NCBI GenBank assembly: GCA_900767375.1 | Contig: CAAFYX010000127.1 | Span: forward strand, 1 to 31,012 | Direction: 5' to 3' | Source: Rikenellaceae bacterium | GTDB lineage: Bacteria > Bacteroidota > Bacteroidia > Bacteroidales > UBA932 | Length of the DNA stretch: 31,012 bases | Part shown: positions 1 through 7,559 of the stretch, one piece after another | How positions within the stretch are numbered: the stretch's first letter is position 1 | How the letters are laid out: every line of letters starts with the position of its first letter | Position numbers and translations under genes: made by a program | The notes under the pieces: generated by a model | The model's database searches: none | The model's input: only the letters and a program-made list of their open reading frames with translations | Told to the model about the DNA's origin: nothing

Positions 1-21
1 AGACGTGTGCTCTTCCGATCT
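1..21 (+). other. Residual Illumina adapter sequence
   Basis: The first 21 bases (starting AGACGTGTGC and ending CTTCCGATCT) match, from memory, the 3' end of the TruSeq read-2 adapter. They are not genomic. The open frame of the following gene is sensible only from about base 24. The left edge of the window is therefore an untrimmed contig end. Confidence 0.95.
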
Positions 22-560
22 ATGCCAATCTCAAGGCCAGCCTCAACGCCCAGGCCGATGAGAACAATGTCAACCTTATGTCCATGCGCCCGTCCCGCCG
101 CGCCGCCAATGATGCCCGCTGGCAGACTTCGGAGAACCTCCAGCTCGTGATGATGGCCCACTATATCGCCCCTTCAGGAGCCCGCAAGGCCCTTCTGGAG
201 AAGGCAATGTACAGCGAAGCCGGCTGGGGCCTCGGCCGTAACCCTTCGAATACAGTGGAAATGACAGGCCTAGGAGAAAGGCATATCGAGAATTGCTACA
301 CCACCGGCCACAATGACGGCGTTCCTGGAGTGCATCCGGGACAGACCCCGTTCAACGGCACGGAGACCTGGAGCCCCGGCGACGGCGGCGATGCCAGGAT
401 CATTCTCAATCGCTGCTATCCGGCCTGGACCGCAGGCTGGCCTGCACAGGAATCATTCTTCAACATCAGATATATGTGGGTCAACGGTGAATTCACCCCG
501 CGCGAGACCATGCGCGGCAAGATGGCCCTTCTCGGATACCTTTACGGCATCAGCAAATAA
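22..560 (+). CDS. C-terminal fragment of a probable secreted glycoside hydrolase (GH9-like)
   Basis: The 5' end is missing: the frame is open from base 24, directly after the adapter, to the TAA at 558-560, giving about 178 residues. The in-frame ATG at 78 is internal to the fold and should not be taken as the start. Visible segments are GWGLGRNPSNTVEMTG, then NDGVPGVHPGQTPF, and the end FTPRETMRGKMALLGYLYG. The GxGRNP segment resembles the late substrate-binding region of family 9 cellulases and related Bacteroidota enzymes, while the usual GH9 NE catalytic motif near the C-terminus is not apparent. A role in plant or other polysaccharide breakdown is inferred only from this resemblance. The gap to aroB is 6 bases, so the two may share a transcript. 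That a real coding sequence is present is secure; the family call is moderate. Confidence 0.6.
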
Positions 561-566
561 AAGAAA

Positions 567-1592
567 ATGAAAGTACCTGAACTTTTCGTAAAGGAGGACT
601 TCTCCTTCCTTCCCGAAGCTCTCGGAGAAGAGAAGGAGGTTTTCCTTGTATATGACAGCAACGTCGAATGCTTCGCGCAGGAAGTCGCCGCCACAGTCCC
701 GCTGAAGGGAAAGATGGCGATAACCGCGACCGAGGCTCAGAAGACGATGGATACGGTGCTGGCCATCTGCCGCTTCCTGCTGGAAGGCGGGGCGGACAGA
801 GGGGCGCTGGTACTGGCCCTGGGAGGTGGAGTGACCACCGACATGGCCGGCTTCGCGGCGTGCATCTTCAAGCGCGGAATCCGCTTTGCGACCCTGCCGA
901 CCACCCTGCTCAGCCAGGTGGACGCCGGTATCGGCGGCAAGACCGGGGTCAACCTGGACGGCTACAAGAACATCCTCGGGCGCATACAACAGCCCGAGTT
1001 CGTGTACACCGCCAGCGAAACGCTGCGGACATTGCCTCAGGCGGAGTTCCGCTCCGGGCTGGCGGAGATGTTGAAGACCTTCATCATCTCCGACGCCCCG
1101 CATTACCGCAGGGCTCTCGAACTGATAGGGTCCGGCAGGCCGGTGGATACCGAGCTCATCCGCGCCGCTGCGCAGATAAAGTGCGGCGTGGTGGAGCGCG
1201 ACGAGTTCGAGACCGGTGAGAGGCGTGTGCTTAACCTCGGCCACACCGTCGGCCACGCCGTCGAGTGGTGGCAGGCATGTACGCAGGCGGAAAGGCATTA
1301 TTCGCACGGCGAAGCCGTGGCGATAGGAACCATCCAGGCGGCGAAGCTCTCGGAGGCTCTCGGAGTGTGCAAAAGGGGGCTTGCAGCGCAGCTGGAGGCT
1401 GATTTCCGGGCAGCGGGGCTGCCGACGGAGTGCCCCGTGCCGGCCGGCGTGATGGAAAAGGCCATCGGAAAGGACAAGAAAGCGGTGGGTAGCAGCATCC
1501 ATTTCGTCCTGATAAAGGACATCGGCAAGGTGGAGGTGCGGCTGATGCCTGTGGAGCAGGTGATAAGCCTTTTGAACGTATGTAATATTTAG
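567..1592 (+). CDS. aroB: 3-dehydroquinate synthase
   Basis: AroB converts DAHP to 3-dehydroquinate, the second step of the shikimate pathway, in the cytosol using NAD and a divalent metal. The 341-residue product has the family length. Seen in it: the nucleotide-binding GGGVTTDMAG at residues 86-95, PTTLLSQVDAGIGGKTGVN at 111-129, and the metal-ligand set E167 (GLAEMLK), H230 (NLGHTVGHAVE; H226 and H230) and H247 (HYSHGEA). The ATG at 567 gives a normal N-terminus; there is no clear Shine-Dalgarno sequence, as usual for this phylum. It is followed after 3 bases by the aroD-aroA fusion, so the two are almost certainly one operon. Confidence 0.97.
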   Translation: MKVPELFVKEDFSFLPEALGEEKEVFLVYDSNVECFAQEVAATVPLKGKMAITATEAQKTMDTVLAICRFLLEGGADRGALVLALGGGVTTDMAGFAACIFKRGIRFATLPTTLLSQVDAGIGGKTGVNLDGYKNILGRIQQPEFVYTASETLRTLPQAEFRSGLAEMLKTFIISDAPHYRRALELIGSGRPVDTELIRAAAQIKCGVVERDEFETGERRVLNLGHTVGHAVEWWQACTQAERHYSHGEAVAIGTIQAAKLSEALGVCKRGLAAQLEADFRAAGLPTECPVPAGVMEKAIGKDKKAVGSSIHFVLIKDIGKVEVRLMPVEQVISLLNVCNI

Positions 1593-1595
1593 ACT

Positions 1596-3647
1596 ATGAT
1601 TTGTACATCCATACAGCACAAGAACCTGGAGGAGATCTTCAGAATACTGGAAGAGGGGAAGGTGGAGATGGCCGAGATCCGTCTGGATCTGTGTCCGGAG
1701 CTGGACGAGCAGGCCATCGAGCAGTTATTCTCAGGCACGGACATACCTTTGGTGGCGACCTGCCGCATTGCTGAAAGCTCCTGTATGCAGGAGGCCGAGA
1801 GGAAACTCAGAACGGCCATCAGCGCCGGTGCGGCTTTCGTCGACGTGGAGATGGAAGCTCCGGCCCCGATGGGCAAGCGTCTGCGCCGCCTGGCCCGCGA
1901 CTGCGGCACCAGGCTCATCCGCTCGTACCATAACTATGATGAGACCCCGGGCGCAGAGGAACTCGCCGATACATTGGCAAAGATCGTCAGCTTCGGTGCC
2001 GATATAGTGAAGTTCGTGACGATGGCCGCTTCCGAGGAGGATGCCTCCAGGGTGATGGCCCTCTACGGTTCTCCGCTTCCTGACGGCCAGGTCATCGGGG
2101 AAGGGTCCCTTGTGGCGTTCTGTATGGGCGGGGCCGGTAAGGCGTCCCGCCTGGAGGCGCTGAAACGCGGCGCCCCGTTCACCTACGCCTCCCTCACCGA
2201 GGAGGAGGCTACGGCTCCCGGCCAGTGGACCACCGACGAAATGTACGATGCGGTCTACAGCTGCTCCGAGGGCTTCTACGCCGAGCATCTGAGCATGCCG
2301 GCATCCAAGAGCTTCGCCCAAAGGGCCATTATCGCGGCTGCATTGGCCGAAGGCACATCCCATCTTCGCGGCTATTATCCTTGCGCTGACACTGAGGCTG
2401 CGGTTTCCGTCGCCCGTGCGCTCGGAGCGGAGGTGGAGGAGGGCGAAGTGCTGGTCATCAAGGGCATCGGGCCTATCATCGAGCCGCTCGACATCAGCGA
2501 GCTGCACTGCGTGGAGTCGGGTCTTCTGACCCGCCTGATGATCCCTATCCTGGCTCAGACCGGTTCCGGCTCCGTGCTTGTAACGGGGGAGAAGACCCTT
2601 GTCAACAGGCCTCTGAGTGGTGCCAATGATATCATGGCCGCATTCGGAGTGATGCTCCGCAATGCATCGAAGGCCTCCAAGGAGATATTCGTCCCTCTCA
2701 AGGTTGAGGGCCGTCTGCTTCCGGGCCGCGCCGAGATCTCCGGCGCCGGCGGGTCGCAGCTTATTTCGGGCCTTCTGATGGCCCTGCCTCTGGCGGACAG
2801 CCCGTCCACCATCTACGTGACCGACCCTAAGAGCATACCGTATATGTTCATCACCCTGGATGTCCTCCAGAAGGTCGGCATCCGCGTCGCCAATGAAATG
2901 GAGGGCGACGAGGAGTTCGTGGAGACCCAGGACTGGGGCCGCTGCAGCGGCATCACATTCAAGATAAAGGGCAACCAGAGCTACAAGGCCGCCGACTTCA
3001 GTCTCGAAGGTGACTGGAGCAGCGCGGCTAACTTCTGCGTCGCCGGTGCGCTGTTCGGCAGCGCCTCCGTCGACGGGCTCGACACCCGCTCGCTTCAGGC
3101 CGACCTCACCATTATGGACATACTCGTCGAGGCCGGCGCCAGCATTTCCCAGTTTGACAATGACTGCGTGGACGCAGTCAATGAAGCTGCGACCGCTGCG
3201 GGCGTGAACACCCACACCGGTGCCGTCAATGTGGTCAAGGCTCCTTTGAACTCATTCTGCTTCGACCTCAACAACGCTCCCGACCTCTTCCCGATAACCG
3301 CTGTGCTTGCAGCGTTCTGCCCGGGAGAGAACCGCATCGCCGGTACCGGGCGTCTGGCGGGAAAGGAGTCCGACCGCGCGAAGTCCATTCTCGAGATGCT
3401 GACCCAGATGGGCGTGGAGTGTGCCATTGAAGGGGACGAGCTCATCGTCAAGGGTCATTCGCTGACCAGCCGCATTCTGAACGGAAACCTCCTGAAGGGA
3501 GGGGAGTACACTTCCCATCATGACCACAGGATGGTGATGGCTCTGAAGGTGGCGGGTCTGGGGGCGGACGGGCCTATTGTCATAGATGACGAGGCGTGCG
3601 TGGCGAAGTCGTTCCCTGATTTCCTCACCCTCTTTTGCAAAAGGTGA
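1596..3647 (+). CDS. aroDA: Fused type I 3-dehydroquinate dehydratase / EPSP synthase
   Basis: One 683-residue chain carries two shikimate enzymes. Residues 1 to about 215 are a class I dehydroquinase: MAEIRLDL near 25, SYHNY with catalytic H112, the Schiff-base lysine K139 in DIVKFVTMA, and the C-terminal FCMGGAGKASR and FTYAS segments. Residues from about 220 are EPSP synthase (AroA): MPASKSFAQRA at 224-234 (K228, S229, R233 for PEP and shikimate-3-phosphate), SQLISGLLMALPL, DWSSAANF, and the closing HHDHRMVMAL and CVAKSFPDF motifs. The usual NAGTAMR-type motif is replaced by VESGLLTRL near residue 308. No stop or frameshift separates the domains, so this is a real fusion. With aroB upstream and aroC at 5901-6863 it covers most of the route from DAHP to chorismate; aroE and aroK are not in the window. 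Confidence 0.95.
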   Translation: MICTSIQHKNLEEIFRILEEGKVEMAEIRLDLCPELDEQAIEQLFSGTDIPLVATCRIAESSCMQEAERKLRTAISAGAAFVDVEMEAPAPMGKRLRRLARDCGTRLIRSYHNYDETPGAEELADTLAKIVSFGADIVKFVTMAASEEDASRVMALYGSPLPDGQVIGEGSLVAFCMGGAGKASRLEALKRGAPFTYASLTEEEATAPGQWTTDEMYDAVYSCSEGFYAEHLSMPASKSFAQRAIIAAALAEGTSHLRGYYPCADTEAAVSVARALGAEVEEGEVLVIKGIGPIIEPLDISELHCVESGLLTRLMIPILAQTGSGSVLVTGEKTLVNRPLSGANDIMAAFGVMLRNASKASKEIFVPLKVEGRLLPGRAEISGAGGSQLISGLLMALPLADSPSTIYVTDPKSIPYMFITLDVLQKVGIRVANEMEGDEEFVETQDWGRCSGITFKIKGNQSYKAADFSLEGDWSSAANFCVAGALFGSASVDGLDTRSLQADLTIMDILVEAGASISQFDNDCVDAVNEAATAAGVNTHTGAVNVVKAPLNSFCFDLNNAPDLFPITAVLAAFCPGENRIAGTGRLAGKESDRAKSILEMLTQMGVECAIEGDELIVKGHSLTSRILNGNLLKGGEYTSHHDHRMVMALKVAGLGADGPIVIDDEACVAKSFPDFLTLFCKR

Positions 3648-3721
3648 GGCAGGAACTGTATTTTTCCGTGCAGTATTCTTTGCAGCCGTTCGTTAATAGG
3701 TTGTAATTACAAAAGAAATAA

Positions 3722-4243
3722 TTGGATCCGGAACTGAAGGAAAGACAGCTGTATGAACGTTATTCCGCCAGCTTGCTTGCCGTGTGCCAGAGGTATCTCG
3801 GCGACAGGCAGCAGGCGGAAGACGTGCTTCATGACTCCTTCATAAAGATATTCCAGAGCCTGGACAGTTTCGAGTACCGCAGCGAGGCTGCGCTGTTCGG
3901 GTGGATGAGGAGCATAACCGTCCACAAGTGCCTGGACGTCCTGAGAGCCCGGCGGAGGGGGCCGGTGCCGCTGGACGAGGGGATGGATATCCCGGAGGAG
4001 AGCGGCCCTCCGGCGGACAAGGTCCGCGGGATTCCCCAGGAAGTCCTTCTGAAACTGATAGGGGAGCTCCCGGAAGGGTACAGGACCATCTTCAACCTTT
4101 TCTGTATGGAAGGCTGGTCACACGCTCAGATCGCTGAGAAACTGGGCATAAAGGAAAAAACATCAAGTTCACAATATTTCAGGGCGCGTGCGCTGCTGGC
4201 AAAGAAAATCAAAGACCATTTAAAAGATGAACATGAAGACTGA
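3722..4243 (+). CDS. ECF-type RNA polymerase sigma factor (first copy), TTG start
   Basis: The product of about 173 residues has sigma region 2 (LLAVCQRYLGDRQQAEDV, HDSFIKIFQSLDSF, then the FGWMRSITVHKCLD segment) and region 4 (LIGELPEGYRTIFNLF, then HAQIAEKLGIKEKTSSSQ, the helix-turn-helix). It should direct RNA polymerase to a small regulon when released by the anti-sigma factor encoded immediately downstream, whose gene overlaps by 17 bases. The start must be the TTG at 3722: an in-frame TAA (3719-3721) abuts it and no in-frame ATG lies before region 2. The intergenic stretch 3648-3721 shows only weak promoter-like sequence (TATTCTTTGC near 3674). It is paralogous to the sigma gene at 18575-19132. 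Target genes cannot be read from sequence; autoregulation is plausible. Confidence 0.93.
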   Translation: MDPELKERQLYERYSASLLAVCQRYLGDRQQAEDVLHDSFIKIFQSLDSFEYRSEAALFGWMRSITVHKCLDVLRARRRGPVPLDEGMDIPEESGPPADKVRGIPQEVLLKLIGELPEGYRTIFNLFCMEGWSHAQIAEKLGIKEKTSSSQYFRARALLAKKIKDHLKDEHED

Positions 4244-5372
4244 TATGGACTGGACCGACGCTCTCAGGGAGACCCTTGATGGAGCCGAGCTGACACCGTC
4301 CGACGGAGGGTGGCAGAGGCTCAGGGCGGATCTGCATCCACGCAAGTCCGTTCATTGGCCTTATTATCTGTTGTCGGCGGTGGCTTGTGCTGCTGTTTTC
4401 GGAGTTTTCCTTTTCAGGGATGCACCTTCCGGGCAGAGAGTTGAGGTGGTGGATTCCTCCTCGCCGGTAGCTGATATGCCTCAGGCTGTTGTGGAGATGG
4501 AGTCCGCTCCTGTGGAGGCGGAAACTGCCGGGGAGTTCGTTTCGAGCGCAGTGAAGCCTGCCGCTGTTTTTGCTGTCGAACCTTTTGTGGAGCCTGTGGC
4601 TGGGGTTGTAACTGAGACTGTTGAAGATACGGAATCCGTGGAGGATGCAAGTGCTGTTTTGATCGGCAATGTGCCGGTGGAAGCACCGCTTTCCGAGCCG
4701 GAGACTGATGAAGAAGTACAGGAGCCGGAGGTGGGATTGACACATATGGAGGCTGTTCCGTTTGTGGACGATTTCCCTGTTTCTGAGGCAGTTGCGCCGA
4801 AGCGGAGCAGGAGGAAGGTGTCATTGTCCTTCTCGGCGGGCGGCGCGTTCGGATCGTCCTCGGGTAGCAACCTTGTGGCGCAGAGCGGTGCTCCGCGCAC
4901 CAGGGCGGGGGAGGTGATGGACATTACCGAAGTGATCCAGCATTCCACTCCTGTGAATGCTAGGATGGAGCTGTTCATCCCGCTGTCCTCGCGGCTGGGC
5001 ATTGGTACAGGACTGGACCTGGCGGGCCACAAGTCTTCGATCGGCGATGGCTTTCAGACGATGAAGTGGGTGGGCGTTCCTCTGGAACTGGACTGCGCTG
5101 TCTGGAATCAGGGACCTTGCTCTGTGAGCGTGGGGGCGGGGTTCCGTGGCGAGAAATGTATTTCCGCCTCCCTTCTCGGGATGGATTACAATGAGTCTTT
5201 CCAGTGGGCGGCGAACGTGGGCGCAGACTGCAGGGTTGCTCTGTTCGGGCCTGTGAGCCTTCTGGTCTCTCCTGAGCTAGACTATTATCTTACTGATACG
5301 GTGCTTCCTACCTACAGGACGGGAAAGCCCCTTTCGTTCGGCATCAGCGCCGGACTGTCATTCAATCTTTAG
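4227..5372 (+). CDS. Probable membrane anti-sigma factor with C-terminal beta-barrel-like domain (first copy)
   Basis: The 381-residue protein has three parts. Residues 1-45 form a short cytosolic segment (WTDALRETLDGAEL, then GWQRLRADL) of the kind that binds ECF sigma factors in Bacteroidota. Residues 46-63 (YYLLSAVACAAVFGVFLF) are a single membrane helix. About 130 residues of Val/Glu/Pro-rich low-complexity linker follow. Residues ~197-381 show alternating hydrophobic beta strands (KVSLSFSAGGAFG, ARMELFIPLSSRLGIGTGLD) and end with LSFGISAGLSFNL, like small outer-membrane beta-barrel proteins. The gene overlaps the sigma gene by 17 bases, so translational coupling is likely. The inferred role is to hold the sigma factor until an envelope signal arrives. 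An alternative start two codons later (ATG 4233) is possible. The function is inferred from position and architecture, not from a recognised catalytic motif. Confidence 0.75.
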   Translation: MNMKTDMDWTDALRETLDGAELTPSDGGWQRLRADLHPRKSVHWPYYLLSAVACAAVFGVFLFRDAPSGQRVEVVDSSSPVADMPQAVVEMESAPVEAETAGEFVSSAVKPAAVFAVEPFVEPVAGVVTETVEDTESVEDASAVLIGNVPVEAPLSEPETDEEVQEPEVGLTHMEAVPFVDDFPVSEAVAPKRSRRKVSLSFSAGGAFGSSSGSNLVAQSGAPRTRAGEVMDITEVIQHSTPVNARMELFIPLSSRLGIGTGLDLAGHKSSIGDGFQTMKWVGVPLELDCAVWNQGPCSVSVGAGFRGEKCISASLLGMDYNESFQWAANVGADCRVALFGPVSLLVSPELDYYLTDTVLPTYRTGKPLSFGISAGLSFNL

Positions 5373-5375
5373 GCT

Positions 5376-5891
5376 ATGAAGAAAGTGTATATACTTGCTC
5401 TTGCTGTCGCTTTGTTCTGCGGATGCGTGAAGGATTTCAATGAGGATATCCATGGAGGAGACATTTATGATGCCTACATCGAATTTGGCCCCGTGGTGGA
5501 TTTCGGCAACGATGAGCTGGAGAATTTCTGTCTGGGCATCCTGGACATTGATGGTGACGGCTGTATCAGAGTGGGGGAGATAGCTGATGTCAGGAAGATT
5601 GACTGTAGCGGACGCGGGATGTCCTCGCTCGAAGGGATAGAGAAGTTCCCTTCTCTGGACACCCTTGTCTGTCAGGGTAATTGTCTTAAGAGTCTGAATC
5701 TCAGTCAGACTCATGTAAAGGTGCTCTTTGCCAATCCTATGAACGACTCTTCCGGAAAGAATCTCCTGAAATATGTCTATGTCCGTCGCGATCAGGAGAT
5801 CGAGTATGTGACCTCCGACCGCGACAAGGCAGACCGCATCCCTTCCGAAACCATAATCATCTCCATCCCCGCTTCCAGGGACGGGGAGTAA
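5376..5891 (+). CDS. Small lipoprotein with EF-hand-like loop and leucine-rich segment
   Basis: The 171-residue product begins with a lipoprotein signal: MKKVYILALAVALFCGC, with the predicted lipidated Cys at position 17. Residues 57-68 read DIDGDGCIRVGE, matching the calcium loop pattern DxDxDGxIxxxE. A leucine-rich-repeat-like stretch follows (IDCSGRGMSSLEGIE, LDTLVCQGNCLKSLNLSQ). This EF-hand plus LRR combination occurs in small secreted Bacteroidota proteins of unknown role. The gene starts 3 bases after the anti-sigma stop, so it belongs to the sigma operon and may be an envelope partner or a target. Its stop lies 9 bases from the convergent aroC stop. Confidence 0.75.
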   Translation: MKKVYILALAVALFCGCVKDFNEDIHGGDIYDAYIEFGPVVDFGNDELENFCLGILDIDGDGCIRVGEIADVRKIDCSGRGMSSLEGIEKFPSLDTLVCQGNCLKSLNLSQTHVKVLFANPMNDSSGKNLLKYVYVRRDQEIEYVTSDRDKADRIPSETIIISIPASRDGE

Positions 5892-5900
5892 GTGGACTAC

Positions 5901-6863
5901 CTAGAGAAGGTCGGCGAGGACGATGGCCGACATGGCCTCGACGATGACCGGGGTGCGGAGGGCGAAGCAGACGTCGTGGCGGCCCTTGACCTGAAGCGTG
6001 TCGGACTTGTCCTCGGAGAAGTTCCAGGTCTGCTGGGCGCGGGCGATGCTGGCTGTAGGCTTGAAGGCCACGCGGAAGTGAAGCGGCGCGCCGTTGGTTA
6101 TGCCGCCGTTGATTCCGCCGGCGCCGTTCTTTACGGGACCTTCCGGTCCGAACGGGTCATTATGCTCAGAACCTTTCATACGGGCGGCCTTGAAACCGTC
6201 GCCGAACTCGATGCCGCGCACTCCAGGGATGGAGAATACGGCGTGGGAGATCAGCGACTCCACAGAATCGAAGAACGGCTCGCCGAGTCCGGCGGGCAGG
6301 TCAGAAACGACACATTCCACGATGCCGCCGAGCGAATCACCCTCTGCGGCAGCTTCCTTCAGCATATCGGGCCACTTGAGAAGGTTTCCGCAGCCTCCGA
6401 CTTCCACAAGCTTGGCGTCGAAGGTGATGCCTTCGAGCATTTTCTTCGCCACTACGCCGGCGGCGACGATCGGCAGGGTAAGCCTGCCGGAGAAGTGGCC
6501 GCCGCCGCGGGGATCATTGGCCTTGTCCCATTTGAGGGCGGCGACATAGTCCGCGTGGCCCGGTCGCGGGATGGCGGTGAAATCCGCATAATCGCCGGAG
6601 CGGGTGTTAGTGTTCCTGAAGGCGATGGTGAGCGGGGCTCCCGTGGTGTGGCCTTCGAAGACGCCGCTGAGCAGCATCGGCTCGTCAGCTTCGATGCGCG
6701 GGGTGGTGCCGGGGGCGCCGGACTTGCGTCTGGCGAGGTCCTCGCTGAAATCGCAGGCCTCAAGCCTTATCCCTGCCGGTACACCGTCCAGAATGACACC
6801 GATGGTGTCTCCGTGCGATTCTCCGAAAATACTGACTCTGAAATTACGTCCGAAACTGTTCAT
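5901..6863 (-). CDS. aroC: Chorismate synthase
   Basis: AroC removes phosphate from EPSP to make chorismate, using reduced FMN as cofactor. The 320-residue chain starts MNSFGRNFRVSIFGESHG and shows the family signatures: GESHG, RPGHADY, GGGHFSGR, GINGGITNG, and RHDVCFALRTPVIVEAM near the end, with the conserved histidines and arginines at phosphate and flavin sites. It is somewhat shorter than the usual ~350-360 residues, with no sign of truncation at either end. It faces the sigma operon and is separated from aroB-aroDA by it, so it is transcribed independently, with a TATATTTG box 21 bases upstream of the start codon. Confidence 0.96.
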   Translation of the reverse strand: MNSFGRNFRVSIFGESHGDTIGVILDGVPAGIRLEACDFSEDLARRKSGAPGTTPRIEADEPMLLSGVFEGHTTGAPLTIAFRNTNTRSGDYADFTAIPRPGHADYVAALKWDKANDPRGGGHFSGRLTLPIVAAGVVAKKMLEGITFDAKLVEVGGCGNLLKWPDMLKEAAAEGDSLGGIVECVVSDLPAGLGEPFFDSVESLISHAVFSIPGVRGIEFGDGFKAARMKGSEHNDPFGPEGPVKNGAGGINGGITNGAPLHFRVAFKPTASIARAQQTWNFSEDKSDTLQVKGRHDVCFALRTPVIVEAMSAIVLADLL

Positions 6864-6883
6864 GGCTGAATCTTTATATTATA

Positions 6884-6891
6884 CAAATATA
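6884..6891 (-). promoter_or_regulatory. Probable -7 promoter box for aroC
   Basis: On the minus strand this reads TATATTTG, an exact fit to the Bacteroidota TAnnTTTG box, about 21 bases upstream of the aroC ATG. No TTTG -33 element is evident at the expected spacing. The 5' leader would be very short. Confidence 0.6.
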
Positions 6892-6990
6892 ACATAAAAA
6901 ACTCAACTATCACTTACTCACCGGACCTGGGGCTGGGAATAGAGATTGTCATGGTCTCCGCGCTTTTTCTCCGGCGATATCGCAGCATAG

Positions 6991-7320
6991 CTGAAGAGGT
7001 TTATTCTCTTCTCGTTATTCTCGTGACGGCTTGCGGACCATCTTTCAGTCCGGACAAACAGGACAACAAAATCAGCATTGATGGCTTGACATTGGATATT
7101 TTTCCGTTTATGGACTGTTCCACCAGTACCAGTCCCTTGCGGAATAGCCGGAAACGCCGGCAAAGCAAGCGGTGCCTACCCGTTCTCTTCATACATCTAT
7201 GCCGCTATACGAGCAGATGAGCCGGAGACATCCTTTGCACACCAAATCTACGGCTTGCTCTGTAACGGCACAAAAGCCAAGAACATCATCGATGAAAGCG
7301 GGTATTTCGCCATCCGATAA
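6991..7320 (+). pseudogene. Decayed, internally deleted PstS-like substrate-binding lipoprotein gene
   Basis: Pieces of one protein appear in different frames. A signal-peptide-like KRFILFSLFS follows a CTG at 6991 where an ATG would be expected. A second frame then gives ILVTACGPSFSPDKQDN (lipobox) and IDGLTLDIFPFMDCSTSTSPL up to about 7140. A third frame, ending at TAA 7318-7320, gives GNAGKASGAYPFSSYIYAAI, then RADEPETSFAHQIYG and KAKNIIDESGYFAIR. The DxSTSxxPL start and the YPF...IYAAIRAD...SGYxxI end are the two terminal signatures of phosphate-binding-like (PBP2/PstS) lipoproteins of ~300 residues. Roughly 200 central residues are missing and at least two frameshifts are present. The remnant lies directly left of palindromic repeat copy 1. 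Confidence 0.6.
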
Positions 7321-7382
7321 TGCAAATTGCCCAATATGTCGATACTTCCTCAAGCAGTTCCCGGCAAGACGATCCGTCAGAA

Positions 7383-7559
7383 GTTTTTGTCAAAGTATGT
7401 CATCACCGCAATTTTACAAGTTGCTGGTTATTAAATAGTTGCAAAATATGGGTGATGCTTCCGAGCCGAATTTGCCTCAGAAGCATCACTTGTGTTTTAT
7501 AATAGACTGATTTACTGATGGTTACAAATCAAGGGTGATGACATGATTTAACAAATAAC
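7383..7559. repeat. ~177-bp near-palindromic element, copy 1
   Basis: This stretch is homologous to 17565-17742 over its whole length and is itself an imperfect inverted repeat. The left end reads GTTTTTGTCAAAG..TGTCATCA and the right end is its imperfect complement. The centre is a 14-bp stem: GTGATGCTTCCGAG at 7452-7465 pairs with CTCAGAAGCATCAC at 7476-7489 with one mismatch. Relative to copy 2 the outer A-T pair of the central stem has become G-C on both sides. The copy looks older, with eroded ends. No transposase and no clear target-site duplication are visible. The remaining gene-poor bases 7560-7705 hold only a 29-codon minus-strand open frame (7522-7611) running into the element and the sufB promoter. 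Confidence 0.85.

Noticed and set aside
453..1619. A 388-codon minus-strand open frame opposite aroB
   Set aside because: GC-rich antisense shadow; all conserved residues are on the plus strand.
3648..3721. Rho-independent terminator after aroDA
   Set aside because: ACTG...CAGT gives only a 4-bp stem with no proper T-run, so read-through into the sigma gene remains possible.
5892..6869. A 325-codon plus-strand open frame opposite aroC
   Set aside because: Shadow of a well-supported gene: aroC motifs are complete on the minus strand, while the plus frame shows no family pattern.
6951..7220. An intact 89-residue lipoprotein gene
   Set aside because: The frame is a patchwork: the sequence fits better as a frameshifted remnant of a binding protein whose end lies in another frame.
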